A DNA stretch of 52,338 nucleotides from contig DIZL01000009.1 in the NCBI GenBank assembly GCA_002429385.1, positions 1 through 52,338 on the forward strand. Direction: 5' to 3'. Source of the DNA: Prolixibacteraceae bacterium UBA6029 (GTDB taxonomy: Bacteria; Bacteroidota; Bacteroidia; Bacteroidales; Prolixibacteraceae). Under the pieces are notes generated by a model. The model had not been told where the DNA came from, made no database searches, and saw only the letters and a program-made list of their open reading frames with translations. Made by a program: the position numbers and the translations under genes. Of this stretch, positions 8,790-18,124 are shown in pieces. Positions within the stretch are counted from its first letter, which is position 1, and each line of letters opens with the position of its first letter.

Positions 8790-10127
8790 ATGAAAAAACA
8801 TTTTTCTATTGGCTTGTTTATTTTGACGATTGTTACTCTATCCAGTTGTAACAAGTCAGGAAATGGTGAATTAACCGGAGTGAAAGGAAGAGGGAAGTGG
8901 TTTGAACCAACACCTTACGGGATGACCTTTGTTCACAGGGGATCATTCACTCTTGGCCCCAATGACCAGGATGTAACGGCATCAAATACACCTTCAAAAA
9001 CGGTATCCGTGGATGCTTTCTGGATGGATGACACCGAAATCACCAACAATGAATACCGGCAATTCGTGCAATGGGTCAGAGATTCCATTGCCCGAACGTT
9101 GTTGTCAGAACAATTTCCCGAATTCATGAACAGTGAAGACCGGAAGGGCAATCCGATTGATCCGCCAAGGATTAACTGGAAGCAAAAACTGGACTGGACC
9201 AATCCGGAATATACCGAAGCATTGGCTCCATTGTTTGTACCCGAAAACGAACGGTTCTTCAAGAAAAAAGAAATTGATTCACGTAAACTGTTTTTTGAAT
9301 ACCATTGGATTGACTTAAAACAGGCTGCACGTCGTCAGAATATGTACAACTATGCAACTCAAAAATATGATGGCAATGTACTGGATGCCAAAGGTGAAGA
9401 AAAGGCTATTGAGAACCGGTCTTCATTTATTTTAAGCGACCAGGTACCTGTTTATCCTGATACCTTATGCTGGATCAGGGATTTTACCTTCTCCTATAAT
9501 GAACCATGGGCTACACGCTACTTCTGGCATCCCGGGTTTGATGATTATCCGGTTGTGGGAGTTGACTGGAAACAGGCCAAAGCCTTTTGCAACTGGAGAA
9601 CCAAACTACAAAACGATTATCTCGTAAGCCGCAGAGAAGCTACTTTACATGATTACAGACTACCTACTGAGGTAGAATGGGAATATGCAGCACGCGGCGA
9701 TCACCAAATTTCGATGTATCCGTGGGGAGGATATTATACCCGTAAAAAGGACGGATCCTTCATGGCAAACTTTAAACCTTTAAGAGGTAATTATGTGGAA
9801 GACGGTGGCATGGCAACCATGAAAGTAGGAAGTTACGACCCCAATGATTTTGGCCTGTATGATATGGCCGGTAATGTTGCGGAATGGACCAATACAGCCT
9901 ACGATGAATCTGCATACACCTACATCAATGATTTTAATCCAAACTTTGAATACAATGCAAAGCCCGGTGATGCTCCTGCCATGAAGCGTAAGGTCATCCG
10001 CGGCGGATCATGGAAAGATATTTCAGTGTTTCTTCAGGTGGCCACCCGTAGCTTTGAGTATCAGGACACGACAAAATCATATATTGGTTTCCGTTGCGTG
10101 CGTTCGTCCTTTGGCAATGAATTTTAA
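8790..10127 (+). CDS. gldK: T9SS ring lipoprotein GldK/PorK
   Basis: Outer-membrane lipoprotein that forms, with GldN, the periplasmic ring of the T9SS. The 445-residue product has a lipoprotein signal (LSSC, Cys20) and a formylglycine-generating-enzyme (FGE) fold: FWMDDTEITNNEYRQF, AFCNWRTK, RLPTEVEWEYAARG, GLYDMAGNVAEWT, KVIRGGSWKD and a final GFRCVRS. The cysteine pair used by true FGE enzymes just before that last motif is absent, as expected for a structural, non-catalytic member. It is 26 bases upstream of gldL. A second, very similar gene lies at 13.8 kb. Confidence 0.96.
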   Translation: MKKHFSIGLFILTIVTLSSCNKSGNGELTGVKGRGKWFEPTPYGMTFVHRGSFTLGPNDQDVTASNTPSKTVSVDAFWMDDTEITNNEYRQFVQWVRDSIARTLLSEQFPEFMNSEDRKGNPIDPPRINWKQKLDWTNPEYTEALAPLFVPENERFFKKKEIDSRKLFFEYHWIDLKQAARRQNMYNYATQKYDGNVLDAKGEEKAIENRSSFILSDQVPVYPDTLCWIRDFTFSYNEPWATRYFWHPGFDDYPVVGVDWKQAKAFCNWRTKLQNDYLVSRREATLHDYRLPTEVEWEYAARGDHQISMYPWGGYYTRKKDGSFMANFKPLRGNYVEDGGMATMKVGSYDPNDFGLYDMAGNVAEWTNTAYDESAYTYINDFNPNFEYNAKPGDAPAMKRKVIRGGSWKDISVFLQVATRSFEYQDTTKSYIGFRCVRSSFGNEF

Positions 10128-10153
10128 TTTCTATTTATAAAAATATTTATCAC

Positions 10154-11131
10154 ATGAATGTAGGAGAAATGCTTAAGTCAAAAAGGTGGAAAAGCCTTAT
10201 GGGTTATGTCTATGGTTGGGGCGCTTCATTGGTGTTGATTGGCGCTTTGTTTAAATTGGAGCACTGGAATCATTCGGGCATAATGCTGACTATCGGGTTA
10301 ATGACTGAAGCGTTCATCTTTTTCATCTCTGCGTTTGAGCCTTCTCTTGAACCACCTGACTGGGCAAAAGTATACCCCGAGTTGCAGGACGACTATGAAT
10401 TGATTGCCCCCGCAGATGATCTGCCGACCAACATTAAAAGCAGCTTCGATGCTATTTTAAGCAGCACAAATATTACACCGGAACTTCTGACAAAAATCAG
10501 CAAAAGTTTAGTTGATTTATCGAATACGGCCTCTGGTATAAGTGACATTTCAACAGCGACCCTGGCTACCGATGTTTATGTGCGAAATCTGAATTCAGCC
10601 TCTGAATCCATGATTGCCTTTTCAGAAATGAATACACAGGCCAATACAACGATTAACAAGTCGATCGGCGAGCTTGTGAATACATACAGCAGTACGGCAC
10701 ACAAGTTGTCGGAAACCGGCGAAAACATGGTTACCAAGCTCAATGCCTCAAGTGAAAAATTCTCCAGACAAATTGATGAATCAGGCAACAGACTGGTTGA
10801 ATCCTACCAGAAACTTTCAGGGTCCATGGAAAGAGGATTCAAAGATATTGAAATGAATTCGGTCAATTATGGAGATAACCTTCAAAAGCTTAACAAAAAC
10901 ATAGAATCGCTGAATGTCACTTACGAAAAGCAATTGAAAGGGACAAGCGATCAAATTCATGCATCCGCCAAGTTCTTCGAAGATCTAAACCAGATGAACC
11001 AGATCATTGCATCCTCGGCCCAGGAAATGATGAAATATAAGGAAAATGCAGAAAAATTGAATTCACACCTTGATTCTCTAAATTCGATTTATGGAAATAT
11101 GCTTGGAGCCATGAATTATAAAAAGAAGTAA
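10154..11131 (+). CDS. gldL: T9SS/gliding inner-membrane motor protein GldL
   Basis: With GldM, forms the proton-driven rotary motor that powers type IX secretion and gliding. There are two transmembrane helices near the N-terminus (about residues 16-33 and 42-60), then a long cytoplasmic domain predicted to be mostly helical and coiled-coil (about 90-320). Charged residues inside or next to the membrane are kept: Lys34 at the end of helix 1, Glu52 in helix 2 (motif LMTEAFIF) and Glu62 in SAFEP. By alignment from memory these correspond to Lys27, Glu49 and Glu59 of Flavobacterium johnsoniae GldL. The 325-residue length is longer than the Flavobacterium form, mainly in the coiled coil. Confidence 0.95.
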   Translation: MNVGEMLKSKRWKSLMGYVYGWGASLVLIGALFKLEHWNHSGIMLTIGLMTEAFIFFISAFEPSLEPPDWAKVYPELQDDYELIAPADDLPTNIKSSFDAILSSTNITPELLTKISKSLVDLSNTASGISDISTATLATDVYVRNLNSASESMIAFSEMNTQANTTINKSIGELVNTYSSTAHKLSETGENMVTKLNASSEKFSRQIDESGNRLVESYQKLSGSMERGFKDIEMNSVNYGDNLQKLNKNIESLNVTYEKQLKGTSDQIHASAKFFEDLNQMNQIIASSAQEMMKYKENAEKLNSHLDSLNSIYGNMLGAMNYKKK

Positions 11132-11149
11132 TTTAACGGAGCGAATACT

Positions 11150-12760
11150 ATGGCGACTAAAAATTGCCCGGAAACTCCGAGGCAAAAAATGATAAATATG
11201 ATGTATCTGGTGCTGACAGCTTTGTTGGCGCTAAACGTGGCATCTGAAGTGCTTGAATCATTTCGGATAGTAGATACCAGTTTAGGACAGACACTGAATA
11301 ATGTAAAAAGAAAAAATGACCAGATCTATGGAGCTTTTGACATGGCCTATCGTCAAAATCCCGCCAAGGTCAAGGATTGGAAGGACAAAGCTGATCAGGT
11401 CAAGGTTAAGACCTCTGTATTAATTACTAAAATAATAGACCTTAAGGAGCAACTTGTTCTTGCCTCGGGAGGAGTTCCGCTAAAAAGTATACAGCCTGAT
11501 TTTAAGTTGAAAGAAGAGCCTTTTATAGTCAACAGCAAGGGGGATACCATTGTGATGAAAAAGGAAGACGATCTGAATACCCCTTCAGAAATCATGATAA
11601 AGCAGAAAAAGGCCACAGATCTAAGAAACCTGATAAAAGAATACCGGGAATATATGGTGACTAATCTGGAAGCAGGTTCACCATTACGTGAGAATATATT
11701 GAAGCAACTGGATACCCCGGACGGACGCATAGACTTAAGTGAAGGCGGGGAGAAAAAAAACTGGGAAAGTCTTTATTTTGAAAGTAAACCACTTATTGCT
11801 GTGGTTACCTTGCTTTCGAAAATACAGATTGACATTGAGAATGCTGAAACGAATATCATTTCGACTTTATACAGCCAGATTGATGCAGCTTCATTTAAAT
11901 TTAACAGGCTGGGGGCAAGGATTCTGGCCAAATCAACCTATGTTCTTGAAGGAGATCAATTTGAAGCTGAGATTTATCTGGCTGCTGAAGATACTACCCA
12001 GCAACCTGAAATCTATGTAAATAATACAAAGCTTAGCATGCGCGATGGAATGGGAATTTATAAGGCAACTGCAACGCATGAGGGTACTTTTAAATGGGAT
12101 GGATTAATTAAATACAAAACACCTGAAGGAAATATCAAGCCTTATCCTTTCAAAGGTGAATACCAGGTCGGCAAGCCCAGTGTGACCATTTCGCCCACCA
12201 AGATGAATGTAATGTATATGGGTGTTGCCAATCCGATTAGTGTTTCGGTGCCGGGTGTTGCCTCCCAGAATCTGGAAGTGTCGGTTAGTAATGGGGGACG
12301 AATGGAAAAAAATGGTGACAGCTACTTTTGCTATCCCTCAAAGTTAGATGCCCTGGGTAAAAACACAGCCATATCTGTATTTGCGAACACGAATGGGATA
12401 AAAAGACCCATGGGTTCCATGGCATTCAGGGTAAAAGAAGTTCCGCCACCACTGGCCACAATTGCAGGTTTAAATGGAGGAACATTAAAGAAAGAGGATC
12501 TGTTGGTTGAAGGTGGAGTTTTTGCTGAACTGAAAGATTTTGACTTCGATTTGAAATTCCACGTGACCCAGTTTGATATTACTGTTTCCGGGGCATATGT
12601 AAAAACAAGTTCTTCGAAATCGAACAAGTTTACCGATGAACAAAAAAGTATGTTCGGAAAATTAGCAACGGGAAGTATGATATATATTGATAACATTATG
12701 GCAAAAGGTGACGATGGATCAAATCGTCCTTTAGCCAATATCTTTTTTAAAATAAAATAG
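11150..12760 (+). CDS. gldM: T9SS/gliding motor shaft protein GldM
   Basis: Partner of GldL. A single transmembrane helix near the N-terminus (about residues 14-31, MINMMYLVLTALLALNVASE) anchors a dimer whose large periplasmic part spans to the GldK/N ring and transmits motor movement. The first periplasmic domain is helical (about 40-250, EVLESFRIVDTSL onward). It is followed by beta-rich domains, including the segment around PTKMNVMYMGVANPISVSVPG (about 340-360). At 536 residues it is of normal size. It lies 18 bases after gldL and 2 bases before gldN. Confidence 0.96.
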   Translation: MATKNCPETPRQKMINMMYLVLTALLALNVASEVLESFRIVDTSLGQTLNNVKRKNDQIYGAFDMAYRQNPAKVKDWKDKADQVKVKTSVLITKIIDLKEQLVLASGGVPLKSIQPDFKLKEEPFIVNSKGDTIVMKKEDDLNTPSEIMIKQKKATDLRNLIKEYREYMVTNLEAGSPLRENILKQLDTPDGRIDLSEGGEKKNWESLYFESKPLIAVVTLLSKIQIDIENAETNIISTLYSQIDAASFKFNRLGARILAKSTYVLEGDQFEAEIYLAAEDTTQQPEIYVNNTKLSMRDGMGIYKATATHEGTFKWDGLIKYKTPEGNIKPYPFKGEYQVGKPSVTISPTKMNVMYMGVANPISVSVPGVASQNLEVSVSNGGRMEKNGDSYFCYPSKLDALGKNTAISVFANTNGIKRPMGSMAFRVKEVPPPLATIAGLNGGTLKKEDLLVEGGVFAELKDFDFDLKFHVTQFDITVSGAYVKTSSSKSNKFTDEQKSMFGKLATGSMIYIDNIMAKGDDGSNRPLANIFFKIK

Positions 12761-12762
12761 TC

Positions 12763-13617
12763 ATGGGAAAGATTTTAATCTTCTTTGGAATATTGGCTTT
12801 ATTGTTTGTAGCAAACAATCAGGAAGCTAAAGCGCAGATTATTGATGGTGCCTATAAACGGGTCGATCTTAAAGACCGTAAACCCACGGCCATTCCCTAT
12901 ACCAGGGAAGCAGATGTAATGTTCAGGAAAAAAGTATGGCGGATCATTGACCTGCGCGAGAAAATGAACCAGCCTTTGTATTTTCCAACTGAGGTAATGG
13001 ATGGCAGATCTAATCTGGTAACCCTTCTGGTTCAGGGAATCAAAGAAGGCAAGTTAACTGCCTATGATGCTAAATTTGATGATGAATTTAAAATACCCAT
13101 GACTTATGATCAGGTTAAGGAAGTTTTTGGCGCAACAACCCGTACCAAGATGGTAAGAGATCCTGATACAGGAGAATTAGTGCCCCAAAAGGTTACCGGA
13201 GAAATCCATTCCGAAGAAATCAAACAAATCATGGTCAAAGAAGAATGGATTTTTGACAAACAAACTTCGACTATGAATGTCCGGATTATCGGCATCTGCC
13301 CGATACAGGAATTTTTCCGCGCCGAAGACACAAATCAGGAATCAGCACTGCATCGCCAGGTATTTTGGATTTATTTTCCAGAAGCCCGCGGTATACTTGC
13401 AGCCAATGAAGTCTTCAATCCTCAGAATACAGCACGCAATGCTTCATTTGACGATATTTTCCTGAAACGCAAATTTGATTCATACATTGTAAAAGAGGAA
13501 AACATATACAACAACCGTGACATCAGCAAGTATTTAAGCGGCAAGAATGCCATGCTTGAAAGCAGACGAATCGAAAATTCAATCTTCGATTACGAACAAA
13601 ACCTTTGGGAGTATTAG
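12763..13617 (+). CDS. gldN: T9SS periplasmic ring protein GldN/PorN
   Basis: Periplasmic protein that binds GldK to make the T9SS ring. The 284-residue product starts with a signal peptide (ILIFFGILALLFVANN, cleavage near KAQ at about residue 25) followed by the family core: READVMFRKKVWRIIDLREKMNQP, MTYDQVKEVFGATT, EEWIFDKQTSTMNVRIIGICP and FWIYFPEARG. It is the last gene of the porP-gldKLMN operon, closed by a strong terminator directly downstream. Confidence 0.96.
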   Translation: MGKILIFFGILALLFVANNQEAKAQIIDGAYKRVDLKDRKPTAIPYTREADVMFRKKVWRIIDLREKMNQPLYFPTEVMDGRSNLVTLLVQGIKEGKLTAYDAKFDDEFKIPMTYDQVKEVFGATTRTKMVRDPDTGELVPQKVTGEIHSEEIKQIMVKEEWIFDKQTSTMNVRIIGICPIQEFFRAEDTNQESALHRQVFWIYFPEARGILAANEVFNPQNTARNASFDDIFLKRKFDSYIVKEENIYNNRDISKYLSGKNAMLESRRIENSIFDYEQNLWEY

Positions 13618-13635
13618 ATCACAAAAACATAAGAC

Positions 13636-13673
13636 AAAGCCTTATGGGAAATTCCTGATAAGGCTTTTTTTTT
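13636..13673 (+). terminator. Strong intrinsic terminator of the porP-gldKLMN operon
   Basis: A perfect 10-bp stem (AAAGCCTTAT at 13636-13645 with ATAAGGCTTT at 13658-13667), a 12-base loop and a run of nine T (13665-13673), beginning 18 bases after the gldN stop. Confidence 0.92.
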
Positions 13674-13761
13674 GAAAGGCAATATTCTGAACAATAGAAA
13701 CGTACTGTAAGAGTATTTCAGTAAATAAAGCCATTTATTTGTTAATCGGGTATTGGGAAAT

Positions 13762-15105
13762 ATGTATAAAATTCTAATCATAGGCTTGTTTGCGACTTTG
13801 CTTTTCGGCTCCTGCAACCGTGATTGGACGAGTCAGCTTACAGACGCCCAAAATAGGAAACCTTATTTTGAGCCCATTCCTTATGGAATGAATTTTATCA
13901 AACAGGGAAGCCTGAATATTGGTCCTTCCAGCCAGGAAGTGGATCAAACAAATACACCTGTAAAAACGGTATCCATTCCTTCATTCTGGATGGATGATAC
14001 AGAAATCACCAATAATGAATATCGTCAATTTGTATATTGGGTCAGGGATTCCATTGCCCGACAGCTTTTATCAGAAACCGTTCCTGAATTCCTAATTTCA
14101 GAAGGGAAAAAAGGCGTTATTCTCGAAAACCCAAGACTAAACTGGGAAGAGCCTCTCGAGTGGAAAAATCCTGATTATCAGACAGCTTTAGAAGGAATGT
14201 ATATTCCTATTGCTGAACGATTCTTCAACAAGAAAGAAATTGATACCCGAAAACTCAAATACGAGTATTACTGGATTGATTACAAGCAGGCTGCCAAACG
14301 GGCCAACAGTTATAATTTTAACACACAACGTTATGGCGGAAATGCGGTTGATGCCTTGGGTAAATCTGCCCCTGTTCAGAACCGCTCATCGTTTATAATG
14401 AGTGAATCAACACCGGTTTATCCTGATACCCTTGTTTGGATGAGGGATTATACCTTTTCATATAACGAACCGTTAACCGAAAAATACTTCGCCCATGTAG
14501 CCTATGACAATTATCCCGTTGTTGGTGTAACCTGGACACAGGCCAAAGCTTTCTGCAACTGGCGGACAAAACAATTGAATGCGTTTCAGCAAATTGTTAA
14601 AAACCCTGGAGTAATGGATTACCGCTTGCCTTCGGAGGTCGAGTGGGAATATGCCGCCCGTGGCGGTCATCAAATGTCACTATATCCATGGGGAAGTTAC
14701 TACACCCGAAATCAGGAAGGTAGCTTTCTAGCTAACTTTAAACCAATGAGAGGCAACTATGTTGCTGACAGCAGGTCCAATGCAACAACCATGAAGGTAG
14801 CTAATTTCCTTCCAAATTCATATGGACTATATGATATGGCCGGTAATGTTGCCGAATGGACTTCGAATGCTTACGATGAATCGGCTTATGAGATCATGAG
14901 TGATTTTAGTCCTGATTTCCAGTACAACGCCAAACCGGAAGACCCACCGTCCTTAAAGAGAAAAGTTATTCGTGGAGGGTCATGGAAGGATATTGCATAT
15001 TATCTTCAGGTGTCAACCCGTAGTTTTGAATATCAGGATTCCGCAAAATCATACGTAGGATTCAGGTGCGTACGAAGTACATTCAAACCTAGTTATTACG
15101 AATAG
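13762..15105 (+). CDS. Second GldK-like T9SS lipoprotein (gldK paralog)
   Basis: A 447-residue lipoprotein with the same FGE-like architecture as the gldK product 3.6 kb upstream and clearly more than half identical to it by eye (shared FWMDDTEITNNEYRQFV, WVRDSIAR, AGNVAEWT, RKVIRGGSWKDI, GFRCVRS). ATG 13762 is chosen over TTG 13753 because it gives a compact lipoprotein signal (LFGSC, Cys18). It is not a typical GldJ: it is much shorter than Flavobacterium GldJ as remembered, lacks an extended C-terminus and is too close to GldK. It is separated from gldN by a terminator, so it has its own transcript. Its stop codon directly abuts that of manC. An alternative ring subunit is a reasonable inference. 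Confidence 0.88.
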   Translation: MYKILIIGLFATLLFGSCNRDWTSQLTDAQNRKPYFEPIPYGMNFIKQGSLNIGPSSQEVDQTNTPVKTVSIPSFWMDDTEITNNEYRQFVYWVRDSIARQLLSETVPEFLISEGKKGVILENPRLNWEEPLEWKNPDYQTALEGMYIPIAERFFNKKEIDTRKLKYEYYWIDYKQAAKRANSYNFNTQRYGGNAVDALGKSAPVQNRSSFIMSESTPVYPDTLVWMRDYTFSYNEPLTEKYFAHVAYDNYPVVGVTWTQAKAFCNWRTKQLNAFQQIVKNPGVMDYRLPSEVEWEYAARGGHQMSLYPWGSYYTRNQEGSFLANFKPMRGNYVADSRSNATTMKVANFLPNSYGLYDMAGNVAEWTSNAYDESAYEIMSDFSPDFQYNAKPEDPPSLKRKVIRGGSWKDIAYYLQVSTRSFEYQDSAKSYVGFRCVRSTFKPSYYE

Positions 15106-16194
15106 CTAGATATAATGTTCCCCTTTGTTCATCCTGACATCGTTAACAAACTGCCTGATCTGCTGCTCATCTTCTTTCTTGCACACCAGTAAAGTACCTT
15201 CAGATTCAACAACAATATATCCATCCAATCCCTGAAGGACTACAAGTTTATCATTAGGCATATTCACAATGCAGTTTTTTGAACCATATAACATCACATT
15301 TTCGCCGGTAACAACATTTCCCTGCGCTTCCTTAGTTGAATTCTCATACAATGAACCCCAGGTTCCAAGATCGCTCCACCCGAAATCAGAGCATAAGACA
15401 TAAACATTTTCAGCCTTTTCCATTATCCCATAATCGATAGAAATATTCTGACATTCAGAATAGGTCTTATTCAGGAATGGAGCTTCATCGACTGTTCCAT
15501 ATAGTTTATTTCCTTTTTCAAACAGTTCGGACACATCAGGCAAATGAATTTCAAAGGCTTTCAGAATGGATTTAAGCGACCAGAGAAAGATTCCCGAGTT
15601 CCAGAAAAACTCACCACTTTCCAGAAATATTTTGGCCAATTCAAGATCAGGCTTCTCGGTGAAGGTTTTCACCTTGTGCAGGTTTTCCTGTGAATTCTTA
15701 CGATTGGAATTTTCGATCTGAATATAACCATACATGGTTTCAGGACGACAAGGTTTAATACCTAAGGTAAGCAATGCATCTTTGTTAGTGACAAATTCAA
15801 GTCCTTTTTTGATTACCTCCAGAAACACATCCTCCTGCTGAATATGGTGATCAGAAGGAGCCACAATGATATTTGCGTCAGGATTTATTGTTTGAATCTT
15901 ATAACAGGCATATGCAATGCAGGGAGCGGTATTTCTGCGCAAGGGTTCCAACAGCACCTGACATTCTTTAAGTTCAGGCAATTGTTTCATCACAAGGTCC
16001 TTGTAGTCAACACTCGCCACGACATAGAAATTTTCGTTCGGACATATTTTTTTAAACCGGTCATAGGTTTGTTGAATAAAAGTACGGCCAGTTCCCAGGA
16101 TATCCAGAAACTGTTTTGGCATTGTACTCTTGCTCAAAGGCCAAAACCTGCTGCCAATACCCCCAGCCATTATTACACAATACGTGTTGTTCAT
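15106..16194 (-). CDS. manC: Mannose-1-phosphate guanylyltransferase
   Basis: Makes GDP-mannose from mannose 1-phosphate and GTP, feeding polysaccharide and glycoprotein synthesis in the cytoplasm. The nucleotidyltransferase signature GGIGSRFWPLSKSTMPKQF is at residues 11-29. APSDHH, TLGIKPCRPETMYGYI, FTEKP, FFWNSGIFLW and SDFGWSDLGTW follow in the expected order. At 362 residues it is the single-domain form without a fused phosphomannose isomerase. Its product is the sugar donor for the dolichol-phosphate-mannose-synthase-like enzyme at 27.8 kb (inference). It converges with the second gldK with no spacer. Confidence 0.93.
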   Translation of the reverse strand: MNNTYCVIMAGGIGSRFWPLSKSTMPKQFLDILGTGRTFIQQTYDRFKKICPNENFYVVASVDYKDLVMKQLPELKECQVLLEPLRRNTAPCIAYACYKIQTINPDANIIVAPSDHHIQQEDVFLEVIKKGLEFVTNKDALLTLGIKPCRPETMYGYIQIENSNRKNSQENLHKVKTFTEKPDLELAKIFLESGEFFWNSGIFLWSLKSILKAFEIHLPDVSELFEKGNKLYGTVDEAPFLNKTYSECQNISIDYGIMEKAENVYVLCSDFGWSDLGTWGSLYENSTKEAQGNVVTGENVMLYGSKNCIVNMPNDKLVVLQGLDGYIVVESEGTLLVCKKEDEQQIRQFVNDVRMNKGEHYI

Positions 16195-16364
16195 TTTTTA
16201 ATAGATTAACTGTTAGTGATTTAGCTATTCATAAAAATACTTTATGGTGATTATACTTAAAAATGAATAACCGTCAAAATCTTCTATTAAGATAATGAGT
16301 TTAAAATTAAAACCCTCGAAAAAATGCCTGTTTTTGTAATATTTGTACCTTTAACCACAATTAC

Positions 16365-16378
16365 TATCACGCGTGATA
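16365..16378. promoter_or_regulatory. 14-bp perfect palindrome, candidate operator
   Basis: TATCACGCGTGATA is perfectly palindromic and is the only GC-rich patch in the AT-rich divergent region between manC and mlaE. It lies 19 bases upstream of the predicted -33 element of mlaE. Confidence 0.45.
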
Positions 16379-16397
16379 TTTAAGACTAATTAACGTA

Positions 16398-16427
16398 TTG
16401 AATTGCAAATATTTGGAACTTAATTTG
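16398..16427 (+). promoter_or_regulatory. Probable mlaEF promoter
   Basis: TTG (16398-16400), a 19-base spacer, then TTAATTTG (16420-16427), the same one-mismatch -7 box as at topA. The mlaE ATG follows 33 bases later. Confidence 0.4.
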
Positions 16428-16460
16428 TAATTTACTGAAAGAAATCATACAGATCTGTTT

Positions 16461-17198
16461 ATGAATATTTTAAATTTAACGGGAAGATACTTTGCCTTAA
16501 TGTTCAGGGTTTTCAGTAAGCCTGAAAGACATAGCCTATATATACGTCAAACTTTTAATGAAATTGAAAACCTTGGTGTAAAATCGGTGGGCATTGTTGC
16601 AGTGATTTCATTGTTTATGGGTGGTATCATGACCTTACAGGTTGCTTACAACATGACAAACCCTTTATTGCCAACTTCACTCATCGGGTTAGGTAATCGC
16701 GACTCACTGATCCTGGAGTTTTCATCTACGATTATGGGTTTGATCATGGCTGGAAAAATAGGATCAAATATCACTTCAGAAATTGGGAGTATGAAAGTAA
16801 CCGAGCAAATAGATTCGCTTGAAATAATGGGAGTTAATTCAGCAGGTTATCTCATTCTTCCCAAAATTATTGCGGTAGTACTCATGTTCCCGTTTCTGTA
16901 CATCTTAAGCGTATTTTTTGGAATTATCGGAGGAATGATTGTGGGACCAGCAGTTGGAGCAGTAACGTTGACCGATTATTTGAATGGCATACAGTATTCA
17001 TTTAATCCTTACTATGTTACTTTCTCCCTAATCAAATGCCTTGTGTTTGGATTTCTGATTGCATCAATTGCATCATTTTTCGGGTATACGGTCGAGGGTG
17101 GAGCATTTGATGTAGGGACCGCCAGTACCAGGGCTGTTGTAAATACAAACATCATGATTCTGGTTTCCGATTTAATATTAACTCAATTGCTATTATAA
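16461..17198 (+). CDS. mlaE: MlaE-family lipid ABC transporter permease
   Basis: Integral membrane permease of an Mla/MCE-type phospholipid transporter that helps maintain outer-membrane lipid asymmetry. There are five to six hydrophobic segments over 245 residues and the family signature EIGSMKVTEQIDSLEIMGV (about 107-125). It is followed with no spacer by its ATPase, which secures the pairing. The MCE substrate-binding subunit (MlaD) usually found with these genes is not adjacent and must be encoded elsewhere. Confidence 0.92.
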   Translation: MNILNLTGRYFALMFRVFSKPERHSLYIRQTFNEIENLGVKSVGIVAVISLFMGGIMTLQVAYNMTNPLLPTSLIGLGNRDSLILEFSSTIMGLIMAGKIGSNITSEIGSMKVTEQIDSLEIMGVNSAGYLILPKIIAVVLMFPFLYILSVFFGIIGGMIVGPAVGAVTLTDYLNGIQYSFNPYYVTFSLIKCLVFGFLIASIASFFGYTVEGGAFDVGTASTRAVVNTNIMILVSDLILTQLLL

Positions 17199-17963
17199 AT
17201 GATCGAAATTAGAAACATATACAAGTCTTTTGATCAAAAAGAGGTTATCCGGAATATCAGTAAGATTTTCAACCAGGGCCAAACCAATCTGATTATCGGG
17301 AGAAGCGGATCCGGCAAGACAGTGTTATTAAAATCAATTGTCGGTTTATATGAAGTGGACAAAGGTCAAATCCTATATGATAATCGTGATTTTACATCCA
17401 TGAGCTCTAAATTCAGGAAACACCTGCGCCAGGAAATGGGAATGGTATTCCAGGGTGGCGCCTTGTTCGATTCCTTAACGGTAGAACAAAACATTCGTTT
17501 CCCACTGGATATGTTTTCATTGCTTTCACCTCACGAAAAACAAAAACAGGTAGATTTTTGTCTTGAACGAGTGAATATCAGGGATGCCAATAAACTCTAT
17601 CCTTCAGAAATTTCAGGAGGCATGCAGAAACGGGTGGCTATAGCGAGGGCTATTGTTATGAATCCAAAATATTTATTTTGTGACGAACCGAACTCAGGAC
17701 TTGATCCGGAGACTTCAATGGTGATTGATGAATTAATCCATTCGATTACCGTCGACCTTCAGATCACTACCATCATCAATACCCATGACATGAATTCAGT
17801 CATGGAAATTGGCGACAATATCCTGTTTATTTCCGAGGGAGAGATGTGCTGGGAAGGAAACCGAAAGGAAGTATTGTATGCTGAAAATCATAAACTTCAG
17901 GAATTCGTCTTTGCCAACAAGCAATATCAAAAGATCAGGGACGAGAAAATGGAGGGGAAATAA
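17199..17963 (+). CDS. mlaF: MlaF-family lipid ABC transporter ATPase
   Basis: Cytoplasmic ATP-binding subunit partnering the MlaE permease directly upstream (its ATG follows the mlaE stop immediately). The 254-residue protein has Walker A GRSGSGKT (34-41), the MlaF-type Q-loop MVFQGGALFDSLTV (82-95), the variant signature ISGGMQKR (138-145), Walker B YLFCDEP (158-164) and switch His196. The GGALFDSLTV segment and SGGMQKR are characteristic of the MlaF/Ttg2A branch. Confidence 0.93.
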   Translation: MIEIRNIYKSFDQKEVIRNISKIFNQGQTNLIIGRSGSGKTVLLKSIVGLYEVDKGQILYDNRDFTSMSSKFRKHLRQEMGMVFQGGALFDSLTVEQNIRFPLDMFSLLSPHEKQKQVDFCLERVNIRDANKLYPSEISGGMQKRVAIARAIVMNPKYLFCDEPNSGLDPETSMVIDELIHSITVDLQITTIINTHDMNSVMEIGDNILFISEGEMCWEGNRKEVLYAENHKLQEFVFANKQYQKIRDEKMEGK

Positions 17964-18100
17964 CTTCTAAATCAAAGATATCAAATCACCTGGATCAGAA
18001 AAACAAGAACAATTCACTTATTTATTTCTGAAATATCCGACGATGGGAGATCTATCGAAACGAATCATTTCACCGGGAAAAAGGTATTATCAAACAGCAA

Positions 18101-18124
18101 ACAGACCCCCCTTCGCAGGTCTGT
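18101..18124. terminator. Hairpin between convergent mlaF and porX
   Basis: A 7-bp perfect stem (ACAGACC 18101-18107 with GGTCTGT 18118-18124), followed by a T-containing stretch on both strands. The rest of the gap (17964-18381) holds no convincing gene, only a second 8-bp hairpin at 18322-18346. This hairpin is a plausible weak bidirectional terminator. Confidence 0.4.

Noticed and set aside
13762..15105. Calling the second GldK-like gene gldJ
   Set aside because: It is too similar to GldK, too short, and lacks the C-terminal extension expected of GldJ.
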